A DNA stretch of 64,000 nucleotides from Kuschelorhynchus macadamiae. Its lineage: Eukaryota > Arthropoda > Insecta > Coleoptera > Curculionidae. Positions within the stretch are counted from its first letter, which is position 1; each line of letters opens with the position of its first letter. Shown here in pieces: positions 33,736 through 47,899 of the stretch. The stretch lies in the NCBI GenBank assembly GCA_030620095.1, contig JAUTXW010001355.1, forward strand, positions 434,001 through 498,000, read 5' to 3'. The notes beneath the pieces were generated by a model, which worked only from the letters and a program-made list of their open reading frames with translations, searched no databases and was not told the origin of the DNA. The translations under genes and the position numbers were made by a program.

Positions 33736-34800
33736 CATATTTATGAATAAAATATAGTAAATGAAGCTATGGAGGTCTTTGTATTGGGCCAAGTTGCCAT
33801 GGATAGTACGCTGAGTACAAGAAAATTAGCCAATGAGACCGGCGTGAATTACAAGTGTCCAAAGAATATTGAAAAAACACCATTTCCACCCGTATAAAAA
33901 GTTGGTATCAACGAAGACGATTTTGATCGCCGCTTGCAATTTTGTGAAACTATTAGTGAACGAGTGGCCAATAAAATAATTTTCTATTCAATGTGTGTTT
34001 TTCGGGTGATGCACTTTCTTTTTGAACGGTGTAGTTAATCGGCATAACTGTCGGTACTGGGCTGAGAACAACCCCAGGGTATTTCACGAGGTGCACACAC
34101 AACATCCTCAGAAATTGAACGTGTGGGCTGGTATTTTTGGAAATTCTATTGTGGGTCCTTTTTTTCTTCCTGGAACTCTAACAGGTGATATGTACTTAGA
34201 TTTACTGGAAAATACCATCGACCCAGCCCTAACTGACATCATCGAAAATAATCCTGGATACGTTGAAGCGGAACTGATATTTCAACAAGACGGTGCACCT
34301 CCACATTACTCTCAAAATGTGCGTAATTATTTAAACACTAACTTTCCCGGGCGGTGGATAGGACGAAGGGGTGCCATTGAGTGGCCTCCCCGGTCACCCG
34401 ACTTGACTCCTTTAGACTTTTTTCTATGGGGACACATAAAAAGTAAAGTGTATAGCACTCCACTTGCCTTATTAGAAAATCTGCGAACACGAATTATTGA
34501 CGTTTGTCGCGAAGTGACCCCTCAAGTTCTTCAGAATGTTCGAGAACGATTTGAAGCTAATTTGTTTCAGCATTTGCTTCATTAATACGGTAAGTTTTTT
34601 TTTATTTAATTCAATTTATGCGTTTTTTGAAAAATGTATTTTTCAAATTTCAATCCTTCATATTTTCTAAATGACTTGACCGATTTTCAAAACCAAAGCG
34701 GGAATGTATAGAGAATAGAAAGCCCTTTTCATTGCGGTACCACTTGACCCCTCTTCCCATTTGAAAAAGTTTGTGGGATGACATAGAGGGTTGAAAATTT
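33535..34800 (+). mobile_element. Mariner-4, TIR element with degenerate transposase
   Basis: The left TIR (33535-33589) and right TIR (34753-34800) match as inverted repeats: outer end aaattttcaaccctct, inner end aaactttttcaaatgggaag. A transposase pseudogene lies between. Outer ends are followed by AT-rich sequence and (TA)n on the left. Confidence 0.82.
33760..34585 (+). pseudogene. Mariner-4 transposase, 5' part decayed
   Basis: The N-terminal domain survives only in pieces (LSTRKLANETGVNY, then EDDFDRRLQFCETIS). The first catalytic motif near 34001-34015 has a 2-base deletion that destroys its Asp and shifts the frame. From 34022 the frame is open to 34585: VVNRHNCRYWAENNPRV, KLNVWAGIFG, FQQDGAPPHYSQNVRNYL (second Asp), WIGRRGAIEWPPRSPDLTPL with the third Asp just after, then KSKVYSTPLA. 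There are 41 residues between the second and third Asp. It is closely related to mariner-5 and more distantly to mariner-1. Confidence 0.9.
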
Positions 34801-34879
34801 TGCGATCATTTTATATCACAAACAAAATTGATGTGTTTTTGGATTTTTTGAAAAAAAAAATTATATGCCTTATACGTTT

Positions 34880-38324
<3,445 letters not shown>

Positions 38325-39093
38325 CAAACTTCCCTCGATATGATTTTTTTCCATTTATTAGGAATAGTGAATTGTGACCCAATTTAGTTCAGTACATAAT
38401 CACAGTATATATGTGTTAGATATGCTGTTTTTCTATTTTTATTTGTTCCATTATATTGGATTCGTGCCAATACTTTACCATTTTCTTTCTACCTATGCCA
38501 CACTTGACTATTGGGCATAATTTAAAATTAATTCAAAAGTAGTTTTTACATTGACACCTACCGTCATTTTGCTACGCCATGTTGAATTCGTACCAGTTTA
38601 CACCATTTTCACATCTAATTTTTCTGCAAAATTTAAAGTCAGTTGAACGAGATTTGTTTACGTTGATTTTTTAAAACTTTTATTTGGCTCCCATTTTGTT
38701 TCGCCATTTTAAATTGAAACCCATATTATCAGTCTTTACGTACTCCGTTGATCTGCATATACTACCCAGATATTAAGTTTCTAAATGGTTTTCGTTAACG
38801 ATCCTCTTGTGGTTATTTTAAAGTGGTGTATTATTTGTGGTTAGGATCCAGTAAAAAAACATAAGTTTTTTTTTTAAATGTCGACGTTTTGCAACTTAAA
38901 TAGATTTTATATGCTACATGAAACTCATAATATCAGTCTTTACCTGCTCCGTTGGTCTGCAGATATTTCCTAACCCCAAATAATACACCACTTTAACAAC
39001 AAGAATATCGCTAACGAAAACCATTGCGAACCAACGAAGTAGGTAACGACTGATAATATGGATTTCATACCAGATACAAAACCTATATGCATC

Positions 39094-39128
39094 CTGAGAA
39101 TGCAACAATAAAGTTGCGAAACCTCGAC
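39094..39128 (+). ncRNA. Hammerhead-like motif, array unit 1
   Basis: CTGAGAA (one core base off), T, GCAAC/GTTGC stem II with a 6-base loop, GAAA, CCTC, GAC. Stem I has only two good pairs. Confidence 0.55.
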
Positions 39129-39318
39129 AATTTTGAAAAAAGACTTGGTTCTTTCCTGGATCTCCTAATCTCAAATAATACACTACTATAACATAAAAAC
39201 AAGAGAATTGTTAACAAAAACCATTTAGAAACTTAATATCTGGAAAATATCTGGAGACCAACGTAGTAGGTAAAGACTGATAATATGGGTTTAATGCAGG
39301 ATATATATTCTATATATG

Positions 39319-39358
39319 TGTCCTGAGGATGCAACAATAAGGTTGCGAAACGTCGACA
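39319..39358 (+). ncRNA. Hammerhead motif, array unit 2 (best preserved)
   Basis: TGTC (stem I, 39319-39322), CTGAGGA core (39323-39329, fits CUGANGA), one extra T, GCAAC/GTTGC five-pair stem II with a 6-base loop, GAAA (39347-39350), CGTC, then GACA closing a four-pair stem I. ACGU after GAA is self-complementary and could form a two-pair stem III between neighbouring monomers, as in dimeric hammerheads. Cleavage would fall after the C at 39354. Confidence 0.7.
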
Positions 39359-39540
39359 ATTTAAAAATGCTTTTGTTTCTTTTCTGGACTCTAACCCCAA
39401 ATAATACACCGCTCTAAAAGAACAACAAGAAGATCGTTAACGAAAACCATAAAAACATAATATCTTGGAAATATCTGCGGACCAACGGAGTAGGTAAAGA
39501 CTGATAATATGAGGTCCATGCAGAATATAGAATCTATATG

Positions 39541-39579
39541 TGTCTTGAGGATGCAACAATAAAGTTGCGAAACGTCGAC
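39541..39579 (+). ncRNA. Hammerhead-like motif, array unit 3
   Basis: Same layout as unit 2, but the core begins TTGAGGA (C3 changed to U). Stem II GCAAC/GTTGC and GAAACGTCGAC are intact. Confidence 0.6.
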
Positions 39580-39739
39580 TATGTAAAAACAGACTTTTGT
39601 CAATACACCACTGTAACATAACAACAAGAGGTTTGTTAACGTAAACCATTTAGAAACTTAATATCTACGAAATATGCAGACCAAGTGACTAGGTAAAGAC
39701 TAATAATATGGGTTTCATTCAGGATATAGGATCCATATG

Positions 39740-39775
39740 TGTCCTGAGGATGCACAAATTAAGTTCCGAAACGTC
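39740..39775 (+). ncRNA. Hammerhead-like motif, array unit 4
   Basis: TGTC and CTGAGGA are intact, but stem II is damaged (GCAC against GTTCC). GAAACGTCGA follows. Confidence 0.55.
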
Positions 39776-41399
39776 GAAAACTTAAAAAAAAGACTTGTTT
39801 TTTTTACTGGATCTTAGCTCCAAATAATACCACTCTAATAAAAAATTTTTAACATTGTTCAGCTATATTGGATTTTTACCAAAATATTACCAGGTCATCC
39901 CCATCTGACCTTCATACTGAAGTCAATCGGGTAAGTAATGTGTAAGCTATGTCGCGAAATGGCAGACAGCCGACAGACGGAATTGATGAAACGTGTTTTT
40001 TGGCATCTAGGGACGCTAAAACGAGAAGATATGTAAAACCTGAGAGGGTGATTTTTTCACGATTACAAAAATTGTATTTGGCCGCAATTTTGTTCCGTCA
40101 TCTTGAATTAGTAACACGGTTTTACTAGTTAAGCCCTATACTATAATTTGAAATCACCAAGTAGTTTTTTGTTTTTGGTTTTATTTCGCCATCTTGAAAT
40201 CGTACCAAAATTTCACCAGTTGATTTCAACATAATACTTGGTGTTTATGCAAAATTTGAAATAAATTCGACAAGTAACTTTTTCATAATAATTTTTTCTA
40301 CATTTCACTAGGCCGTCATTTTGTTTTTGCCATACTCGTTTTTTACCAAAATATTACTAGATCATCCCCATATGACTCTTAATTTTTTATCAAAATTTGT
40401 AGTCAATCGGGTTAGTTTTTAAGCTATGCCGCGAACTAACAGACAGATAGACGGGCCGACGGGATTGATGAAACATATATTTTGGCATCTAAGGAGTAGT
40501 TTTGTAATATTAATTTTTTTAACATTTCACTAAGCCGCCATTTTCTTTCGCCATATTGGATTTTTACTAAAATCTTACCAGACCATCCACATAAGTCAAT
40601 CGGGTAAGTAGTCTTTAAGTTATGCCGCGAATTTACAGACAGACAGACATACCGACGGAGTTGATATAACATATTTTTTAGCATCTACCGACGCTAAAAC
40701 GTAAAAATGTGTAAAAATGAGAGGGTGACTTTTTCACGATAAAAAACATTTTATTTGGCTGCCGTTTTGTTCGGCCATCTTTAATTAGTACCACTATTTT
40801 ACTAGTTGATCCCTATACCACAATTAGTTATGCCACACAATTTGAAATCAAACCATTAAGCAGTTTTTGTCAGTCTGAATTTTTAAATATTTTATACTAG
40901 TTGATTCCAACATGATACTTGTAGTTCTTGCAAAACTTGAAATAAATTGGAGGAGTAGTTTTTTAATAAACATTTCACTAAGCCGGCATTTTGTTACACC
41001 ATATTGGATTTTTACCAAAATGTTAGCAGGTCATCCCCATGACCCTTAATTTTTGACTAAAATTTGAAGTCAATCGGAAGTGAAAAAAAACGTGTTTTTC
41101 ATCATCTAGGGATCCTAAAACGTGAAGATCTGAAAAAATCTCGGAGAGTGATTTTTTCACGATTATAATACGTCCGTTTTACGAGGTAAGTAATAGGAAA
41201 TAGTATATTGTTAACATAACAAAATTAGTTTTTTTATGAATTATTGTTTTTCTAACAACAAGGATGTTCTCCTCTAGAATTAAATAGATGACTGGCCTAG
41301 GGGCCTTTCAGATTTAGAGGCGGTTAATTAAAGATAACATGCAGTTTCATATTATTTTTAAAAGTTGTAAAAAATCGGGATGTTTCGGGATCGCTCTAG

Positions 41400-42065
41400 A
41401 GCGCAATCGAACGATTGTACATTACACTAGTAGCAAAAGATTCGATTTTTAATATATCGATAATTTTATGGCGGAACAAAATGGCCGCCTCACAAAATGT
41501 TTAAAAACGCATTATAAGAAGAATGAACCTCAAATTTTTCACGAACATCCATCAAGTGTGATGTAGGGATAAACTAGTAAAAATGGCGTCTTAATGAAAA
41601 GTTTAAAAATTCAGTACCAAGAAACTGCTTATTCAAATGACTTGAAATTTTGCACAAAAATCCAGTGTCAAACAGGGGTAAACTGGCAGAATTTTAGTGT
41701 GAATCTTGTGTGGCAAAATAAAATGGCGGCCTAATTAAATGTTTAAATATTCAGCAAATACCATTTCTTAGAACAAAATCTCGTTTTTCGGAGAAAAATA
41801 ATAAATGGTATATTTTTTATCGACTATGTTTATAAATGTATAAAAAATAAAGAAAAGTAATATTAATAATAATAATATAAAAATAAATTTCAAACAAATT
41901 AAAGAATCGGTAATTTCTCCTTTAGCCAAAACATCCCTCGTACAGAATTTTACTACACACAGATAAAACATTTTATGAGTCCATATAGTTGTTCGGTAAA
42001 AACAAAATAAACGATTTGTATTAAGCTGTTCCAAAGAAATTATCTGCATATATAAATTGTGTGTA
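41400..42065 (+). repeat. Family R copy 6
   Basis: Three units ('aaaatggccgcctcacaaaa', 'aaaatggcgtcttaatg', 'aaaatggcggcctaatt'), then the tail block (ggagaaaaataataaatgg, 41790-41890). Opposite orientation to copy 5, which ends 200 bp to the left. Confidence 0.75.
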
Positions 42066-43064
42066 CATAGTGTACGAGGCTACATGGGAATTTACTACAT
42101 GAATTTAAATTGTTTTAATTTTATAAGTTACTCTTTATTACGCAGACTAAACAATACGTCTGTGTGAATAAAATGACAAATACAAAAAAAATCATGTTAT
42201 TATTTTTATTAGTATTCTATATTAATTACATTTATGCATTCAGCATTTTTATTAGGAGATAACTTTTATATTTCTGTCCAACATTTGTGAGAATTGGTTA
42301 TTTCATTTAAATTTGAATGACCAAGCCTGAATTAGTCGCATTCATATATACCAGCACCACCGATATTAGTGATTCTATTTCCGCATAGTAATAAATGAAC
42401 TGTCCATTTTGTTTTCATAAAAAAAATAGCACAGTAAGGGATAACCGCGAACTGCTTTTTAAATTTGCTCTTTTTACGCTAAAGTTGAACCTCAGAAATA
42501 TGCATATAACAGTGAGTAGCCATTGATCAATCACTAATAATCATTGACATAAAAACACACCTATTTCAGTTCCAAACAAACCGGTCAATAACACTTGGTC
42601 ATGTTCGATCTACCGTAATTGATGCAATGTGACGGTTGACTTCAATTAACAATTCAGAATATCGTTCAACAAATTGCAGTTAACCATCATTTTGAGGAAT
42701 CGTTGGCCGATGAGTAATACAAAAGAAGGAAAACAAAGAGGTTGTAGTAAGGAGGGGGGCGCAGTCTAGTTGAAAGAACTTTGTGGCCATTAAAAAAAAG
42801 GTAAGAGATCAACTTTTTTCCTCAGCCGTTATTTAATATCTAATACGGGTAAGGATAAATGTGCTGCAGTAACGTATATTAATCCTATCTCTTATAAATT
42901 ACTCAAAACTATTTTAAGAACATAATTTTATTATATAATCGCTTTTAAAACTAATAAAGCAATAGGTAACAAAATGGTAAAATAAGGATAATATAGACAA
43001 CTTACAAATATGTATATATAACACTGTTTTGAGACTATGAGGTCGTATAATTATTTTTTCTACA
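42066..43064. other. No gene recognised
   Basis: AT-rich with one purine-rich patch near 42725-42770 (aaggaggggggcgc). Nothing identifiable. Confidence 0.55.
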
Positions 43065-43067
43065 AAC

Positions 43068-43162
43068 GTGCGGAAAACCTCACTTTTCCGCACTTATTTT
43101 AGTTTGCAACGAGCTACTTTTCCGCACTAGTGCCGAAAAAGTCTACTTTTCCGCACTAGTGC
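43068..43162. promoter_or_regulatory. Cluster of CCGCAC motifs, candidate recombinase site
   Basis: GTGCGGAAAA (43068-43077), CTTTTCCGCAC (43083-43093), CTTTTCCGCACTAGTGC twice (43117-43133 and 43146-43162), the first followed by CGAAAAAG as an imperfect inverted half. Related motifs lie at 44299-44309, 44352-44364 and 44386-44398 (inverted). The binding role is inference. Confidence 0.5.
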
Positions 43163-43417
43163 GCTGATAGTTAGCAAAATGATTTTAGAACATAAATTTG
43201 CTAGAATCCTGCTATAATTTTCAACAAAATAGTAAAAAATATGTTAAACGTGTTTTAAAAAATTATTTAATGACTCTCGTATTATGCCTTATAAAATCAA
43301 TGATAAGCAATAATAAACACCTGCCTTTTTTATTTGGCAGTTTGAATCACCATAAACACAAAGTAAAAATACGCGTGTTATTCATTGTCAATCAAAACCA
43401 ATTTTGCAGTATTTTTA

Positions 43418-44248
43418 ATGGATTTTTCAGACGAAGATTTACCAGAGTCACTATTGGAAGCAGCTAGAACTGCAAACTTCAATATGCTACCATCAAAATC
43501 AATCCCGTCATAGGTATGACAAAGAATATATTCTGTTTAGAACCTAGTGTCAAAACTTCGAAAGGACCCGTTTTTTTGGCATATTTTGCCGAACTTTCCA
43601 AAACATGTAAGCCAAACACGCTTTGGTCTAGATACTCAATGTTAAAAATTATGATCAAACTCAATGAAAACATGGATTTAAGCAAGTTTTTCAAAGTCAC
43701 GGCCTATTTAAAAAAAAACAAAATGTTGGATTAAGACCAAAGAAGGCGAAAATTTTTTCAAAAGAGGAAATTTCTAAATTTATAAATGAAGTGTTGAAGA
43801 AATTTATCTCCATATTAAAGTGGCTACTAAAATGCCATCAAATATTGCAGGTTATCTGAAGTTCCCAAAACCTATACAGGCAACAGTTTCCGACGTTCAG
43901 CCGCCACAGTGCCTGCAGATTCCGGAGAAGGAATATCAAACGCCTCGGAGGTTGGACCGTGGCAGAAGGTTATTTAGAAAGCTCAACAAGTTTTAAAAAG
44001 AATCTATCCAATGAAGTATATATACTAGTCACCAACTTTGACCAGTGCAGTCTACCAAATTGACCTCTTCCAACCAAACAGTTACCACCTCAGCGAAGGT
44101 TACAATTATAAGTACTCGGGAAAGAGAACTGGAAAATCCAAACCCAACCTACAAGTCCCCGAGTTCTTTGGAAAAAAATCTAGTCTCAATTAATTTACAA
44201 AATGCTACAAACTGCACGTTAACTATTCATGTTGTTAATAATAATTAA
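43418..44248 (+). pseudogene. Crypton-like tyrosine recombinase pseudogene
   Basis: Insect proteins of this kind derive from Crypton DNA transposons and carry a tyrosine-recombinase domain. From ATG 43418: MDFSDEDLPESLLEAARTAN, LPSKS, and after a frameshift RYDKEYILF. Then VFLAYFAELSKTCKPNTLWS and RYSMLKIMIKLNENMDLSKF, followed after another frameshift by LRPKKAKIFSKEEISKFINE and IYLHIKVAT. The core of the catalytic domain is then deleted. The frame resumes with SFRRSAATVPADSG, where Arg of the H-x-x-R motif is kept but the His is Asn. TVAEGYLESSTSFKKNLSNE follows, with the catalytic Tyr in EGYLE. The tail ends NATNCTLTIHVVNNN at 44248. At least four frame breaks and the internal deletion make it inactive. 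Confidence 0.82.
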
Positions 44249-44298
44249 TTTGTAATTATGTATTTGATATAAATAAACTATTTTTTTTAACTTTTGGG

Positions 44299-44410
44299 TT
44301 TTTCCGCACGCTTGTAGGAAAAATAATGTACCTTACACGCGCGTAAAGTGACTTTTCTGCACGCGATTGATGGCCAACTTCAATTGCGTGCGTAAAAGTA
44401 GCACTTTCCG
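44299..44410. repeat. Right-hand CCGCAC motif cluster
   Basis: TTTTTCCGCAC (44299-44309), CTTTTCTGCACGC (44352-44364), the inverted GCGTGCGTAAAAG (44386-44398) and CTTTCCGAAC (about 44404). These are worn relatives of the left cluster. Confidence 0.5.
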
Positions 44411-44810
44411 AACTTGTTTGGTAAACTACTATTAAATTTAGAAGAAATAAACATCTCCGATACCTATAAAATAACTAAAAAATATCTGTTTGCTAGGCAT
44501 ATTATAGAAACCAGTCACTTATTTCATATTATTTATAGTTTTAAAGTAATGCATGTATGTCAATAATTTAGAAGTAATAGAAATACTTAGACATAATAAC
44601 AGTCAATTATTTTTACAGTTTGAATTCCCTACAAAATTTTTGACAATAATTACATTTTTCCTTTGTTTTTCTAAAAAATATTAGGCTTAGATATTTCAGT
44701 ACTCTTTATTTTAGGAATACGTTCTACTGTGTCTATAATTCAAATTTGTCATTATGTAAATCAACCAATTACCAAGTAATTACGATATCATTAATATATT
44801 CATTAGGGTA

Positions 44811-45195
44811 CTATCTTTTAGTGTCAACTGGAAGTAAATGGTTATTCAACGAGGATAAGACAATCCAGTTTTCTTCGCCATGATTTGGAAAACCACCAAA
44901 ATAGCCATTTATTTTATTTCTTTCCGTGGTATCCGAAAATGATGAGTGATAAACGTTCAGCTGTTTAATAAATATGATACAGTTCATATTGATATTTTTT
45001 AAATGGATTACCATCTTTTTATATTACTTTTCGATAACTAGTATATTTTTGGGTCTAAAGTAATTTTCCTCTCTTCTAAATTGGGAGAATGTCCATCTTC
45101 CGTGGCGATATTTCCAACTCACACCTGAAACACTAGCATTGATACCGCTAGCTGTTAAGTCTTTGACGGTACTTAAATGTTCTTATCACTAAGAA
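44811..45195 (-). pseudogene. Unidentified protein-like open region, one stop
   Basis: Minus strand, one frame open from about 45195 to 44811 with a single TAA near 45023. Upstream part: ASGINASVSGVSWKYRHGRW and TFSQFRREENYFRP. Downstream part: YHSSFSDTTERNKINGYFGG and NHGEENWIVLSSLNNHLL, ending DTKR. The amino-acid composition is balanced and unlike the Ile/Lys/Asn-rich chance frames nearby. 'gaaaa|gtaata' just before the stop could be a splice donor, so a host exon is possible. No family recognised. Confidence 0.35.
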
Positions 45196-46599
45196 AAAAT
45201 CAGACCTTAAGACTGTGACGTATTTTTTTATTATTGGCGAATTAGCAACGCTGAATTAGCGTTAAAACATGAAATATTGGTTAGTTGGCCGTCTACGAAT
45301 GGTAAAATTATTTTACAAAAGTAGAGAAAATTCTCGAGAAACACAAAGAAGATTTTTTGAGAGTTTTCAGAGACGTATTTCAATGAATACAATTATCAAA
45401 CAAAATCGTTAAAAGACAGGAAGAACCTTCACATATGAAAAGTCAAGTAATTGCTCAACATTTCATGATAAATTCGAGTTCTATTCCGTTCAATATCTAA
45501 CAATGAAACAAAAAAATTTCGTTTTCGGTTTAGTTCTTTGATCCTTATGAGGGAACAAGACGAGGACAAAATTTGTAATGTTCATTTTGGCAATAAGATA
45601 TAAATTATACAAAAAAAATTATTTATTTTTTTAAAGTTAACATCGCTAATTCGTCGGAAATAAAAAATCTTGTTACAGATTTAAAGCTTGATTTTTTCTT
45701 TATTATAATGAAGTACCTTTGAAGATTGAACAGGTAGCGGTAGCAATACTATCTTTAGACCAAAAAATATACCAGCATTCGAAAAATCGCATAAAAAATT
45801 TGGTATTCCTTTTGAAAAAATGTCAAAAGCTATAGCAGTTTAACTGAATATTAATTATAGAATTACATTTTTGACAAAAACACGAGATATATTTCTTGGC
45901 ATAAATAAATAAGGATTTGCACTTTCCGATCAGAAGAGGGAAACTTAGTAAATAAAATAAGATTTTCGGCATTCAAGTAGGTAGACAGATTTCTGAACAA
46001 AGGAAGCGTTATTGAAAGCACCTGAAACCGGTTAACCCAATAAATATTCTTGTGAGAGTATTTTTCTTTATTTGTGTGTTATTAATGTTCACATAATTTG
46101 CTTTAATTTTAGTCGATTAAAGACGCTTGTCCACGACCGTTCACTGGGACTGGACCCTGAAAGGCAAATAAACTGCACCTCCACATCATAACTTTTATAA
46201 ACTATTAGATGGTGTCATCGATTAGCTACCAGTCGATAAGTATCAATAGTTCACTATTATGTCTTTCTTAGGATAGTGTAATTATTTTATCCCCATATAT
46301 AACCGTTTTATCTTTGTTTCGATTAAAACTGTTCAAAATGCCTATTTTCATTTGAGCGTAGCCATAAAGTTAAAAATCATTTTGGGATCATACAATTTGA
46401 AATAAGACTTTCTTGTACTATGAATATGTATGCTAAAATGCACTCCTCCCAAGTTACAGCTCTTTAACATTTTTGAAAAAAAAATTTAATTGTTAACGAT
46501 AAATAAGAAAGAATCCAAATACTCTAGGTTTAGGTTTTTGAAAATGCTCTATTCAAGTAAAAAAAATCTAGAAAAATCAGGTGTGCCGATCGCTATTTC
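45196..46599. other. No gene recognised
   Basis: AT-rich, stops in all frames. Includes 'tgggactggaccctgaaagg' near 46142, with no identifiable context. Confidence 0.55.
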
Positions 46600-47175
46600 A
46601 TTCAGTACATAGTCATTTAGAAACACACATAAATATACTGTCTTTTCAAACATTTTTATTGGGGGCCATTTTGTTCCATCGTATTAGATTTCTACCAATA
46701 TTTTACAAGTTTCTACACACTTGATGTTTGGAGATAATTTAAGATAAATTTAGTAAGTAGTTTTTACATTGACACACACCGCCATTTTGTTATGTCATGT
46801 TGAATTCGTAACAGTTTATCCCTATATCACATTTAATTTGTCTGCAAAACTGTCTATTTAATAAGATTTTTTCACTGATTTTTAAAAAAATTATTTGGTT
46901 GCCATGTTTTTCCACCATCTTGAATTCGTACCACAACTGTACCAGTTTATCTCTATATTACACTTAATGCTTGCACAAAATTTAAAATTAATCTAATAAG
47001 TAGTTTTCTCAGGGTGATTGTTTAAATATTTTATTAGACCACCATTTTGTTTTGCTACCTTATATTTATACCAAAATGTTACCAGTTCATTCCTATGTAA
47101 TACTTAATTTTTGGCCGCCATTTTGATCCGCCATCTTTTCATAGTTCATAACTTGACTTGAAATTCCTTCTAAAT
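46600..47175 (-). repeat. Family R copy 7
   Basis: Four minus-sense units (ggccattttgttccatcg; cgccattttgttatgtcatg; gccatgtttttccaccatc; accattttgttttgctacc), with the linker 'agtagtttttacattgacac' shared with copies 5 and 9. Confidence 0.75.
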
Positions 47176-47586
47176 TTTCATGTGTGAAAAATATAATATG
47201 AAAATTCGATTTTTTTCTGTGTTTTACCCCAATATGTGATTTTTTGTGTCTATGGCATCTAAAATACTTAAGAAGATCGAGTTTATTCTTGAAATTGTTT
47301 AGATATTTTCGGCTGATAAAAACTTTCTTTGAAAGAATAAAGCGATATAAATTAAAGGTTTGGAATTAATTAATAAGTTTGTTAATCGATCAAAAGCTTC
47401 TTTATATAAAAAGAACCTATCTGAAATTGGTATTCTAATAACAGATATTTACTAGCCTCTAGAGAGAAATAAATAAAGGAGTTTACAAATTAGTTAGATT
47501 TTATAGGTGCAAATTATTTCAGTTATTTATGCGTCATAAAGTCAGAGGAAACTAATTTAAAAACGCTACTTCATATTTATATGACC
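47176..47586. other. No gene recognised
   Basis: Target region of the LTR element; nothing recognisable. Confidence 0.5.
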
Positions 47587-47590
47587 CACT

Positions 47591-47881
47591 TGTAGTGTAG
47601 TGACACCCTGTATTAGTTGTTGGCATTAAAGTTACTTCATATTCATAATAAAAGCAGAATGAGCACGCTGACGCTGCATCGCGCTCTTGGTAACGGTGTC
47701 CTACATCACGCATTCACCCATATGGAGATATACGCTAGCTTTTAACCAAAGTGGTAGTAAGGGCAAGGGTGGACCTTGTCGGTCCAGCCCTTGGACTGTA
47801 CATTATTCATATCAGTGTTCTTAATAGAATTATTGTTAATAACAACGAGTCTCATTCCGTCTACCAACAGGAACCATTACA
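47591..47881 (+). repeat. 5' LTR
   Basis: 291 bp, TG...CA ends. Contains 'cataataaaagc' (47642-47653), a possible TATA-like element. Confidence 0.93.
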
Positions 47882-47899
47882 TGGCGACCCTGCCTTAAA
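47882..47899 (+). promoter_or_regulatory. Primer-binding site
   Basis: TGGCGACCCTGCC begins immediately after the LTR. TGGCGACC resembles the tRNA-Arg-type sites used by several gypsy-group elements; the exact tRNA is not determined. Confidence 0.75.

Larger units (their letters stand above)
38325..41200 (-). repeat. Family R copy 5: long array with an embedded hammerhead-unit array
   Basis: Starts with the reversed end box (cttccctcgatatg), followed by R units in minus sense (gccattttgtttcgccat, attggatttttaccaaaat, ccatatgacccttaatttttg, aatcgggtaagta). At 38720-38905 there is one ~200-bp unit in one orientation, then from about 38910 to 39840 four tandem units of the same sequence in the opposite orientation, each with a hammerhead-like motif. 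R units resume to 41200 and close with the start block (cgattataatacgtccg). The run of gccgcgaa...cagacagac occurs at about 39950, 40430 and 40620, showing at least three head-to-tail R starts. Confidence 0.75.
43065..44415 (+). mobile_element. Crypton-like element, decayed
   Basis: A tyrosine-recombinase pseudogene (43418-44248) is flanked on both sides by clusters of CTTTTCCGCAC-type motifs (43068-43162 and 44299-44410). Cryptons have no TIRs or transposase and recombine through short sites. The limits given are the outer motif clusters and are inferred, not seen as a target duplication. Confidence 0.6.

Noticed and set aside
38905..39190. 89-codon minus-strand frame and similar frames at 39391-39649
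   Set aside because: They run antisense through the hammerhead units; open only because the units repeat, with no conserved protein motif.
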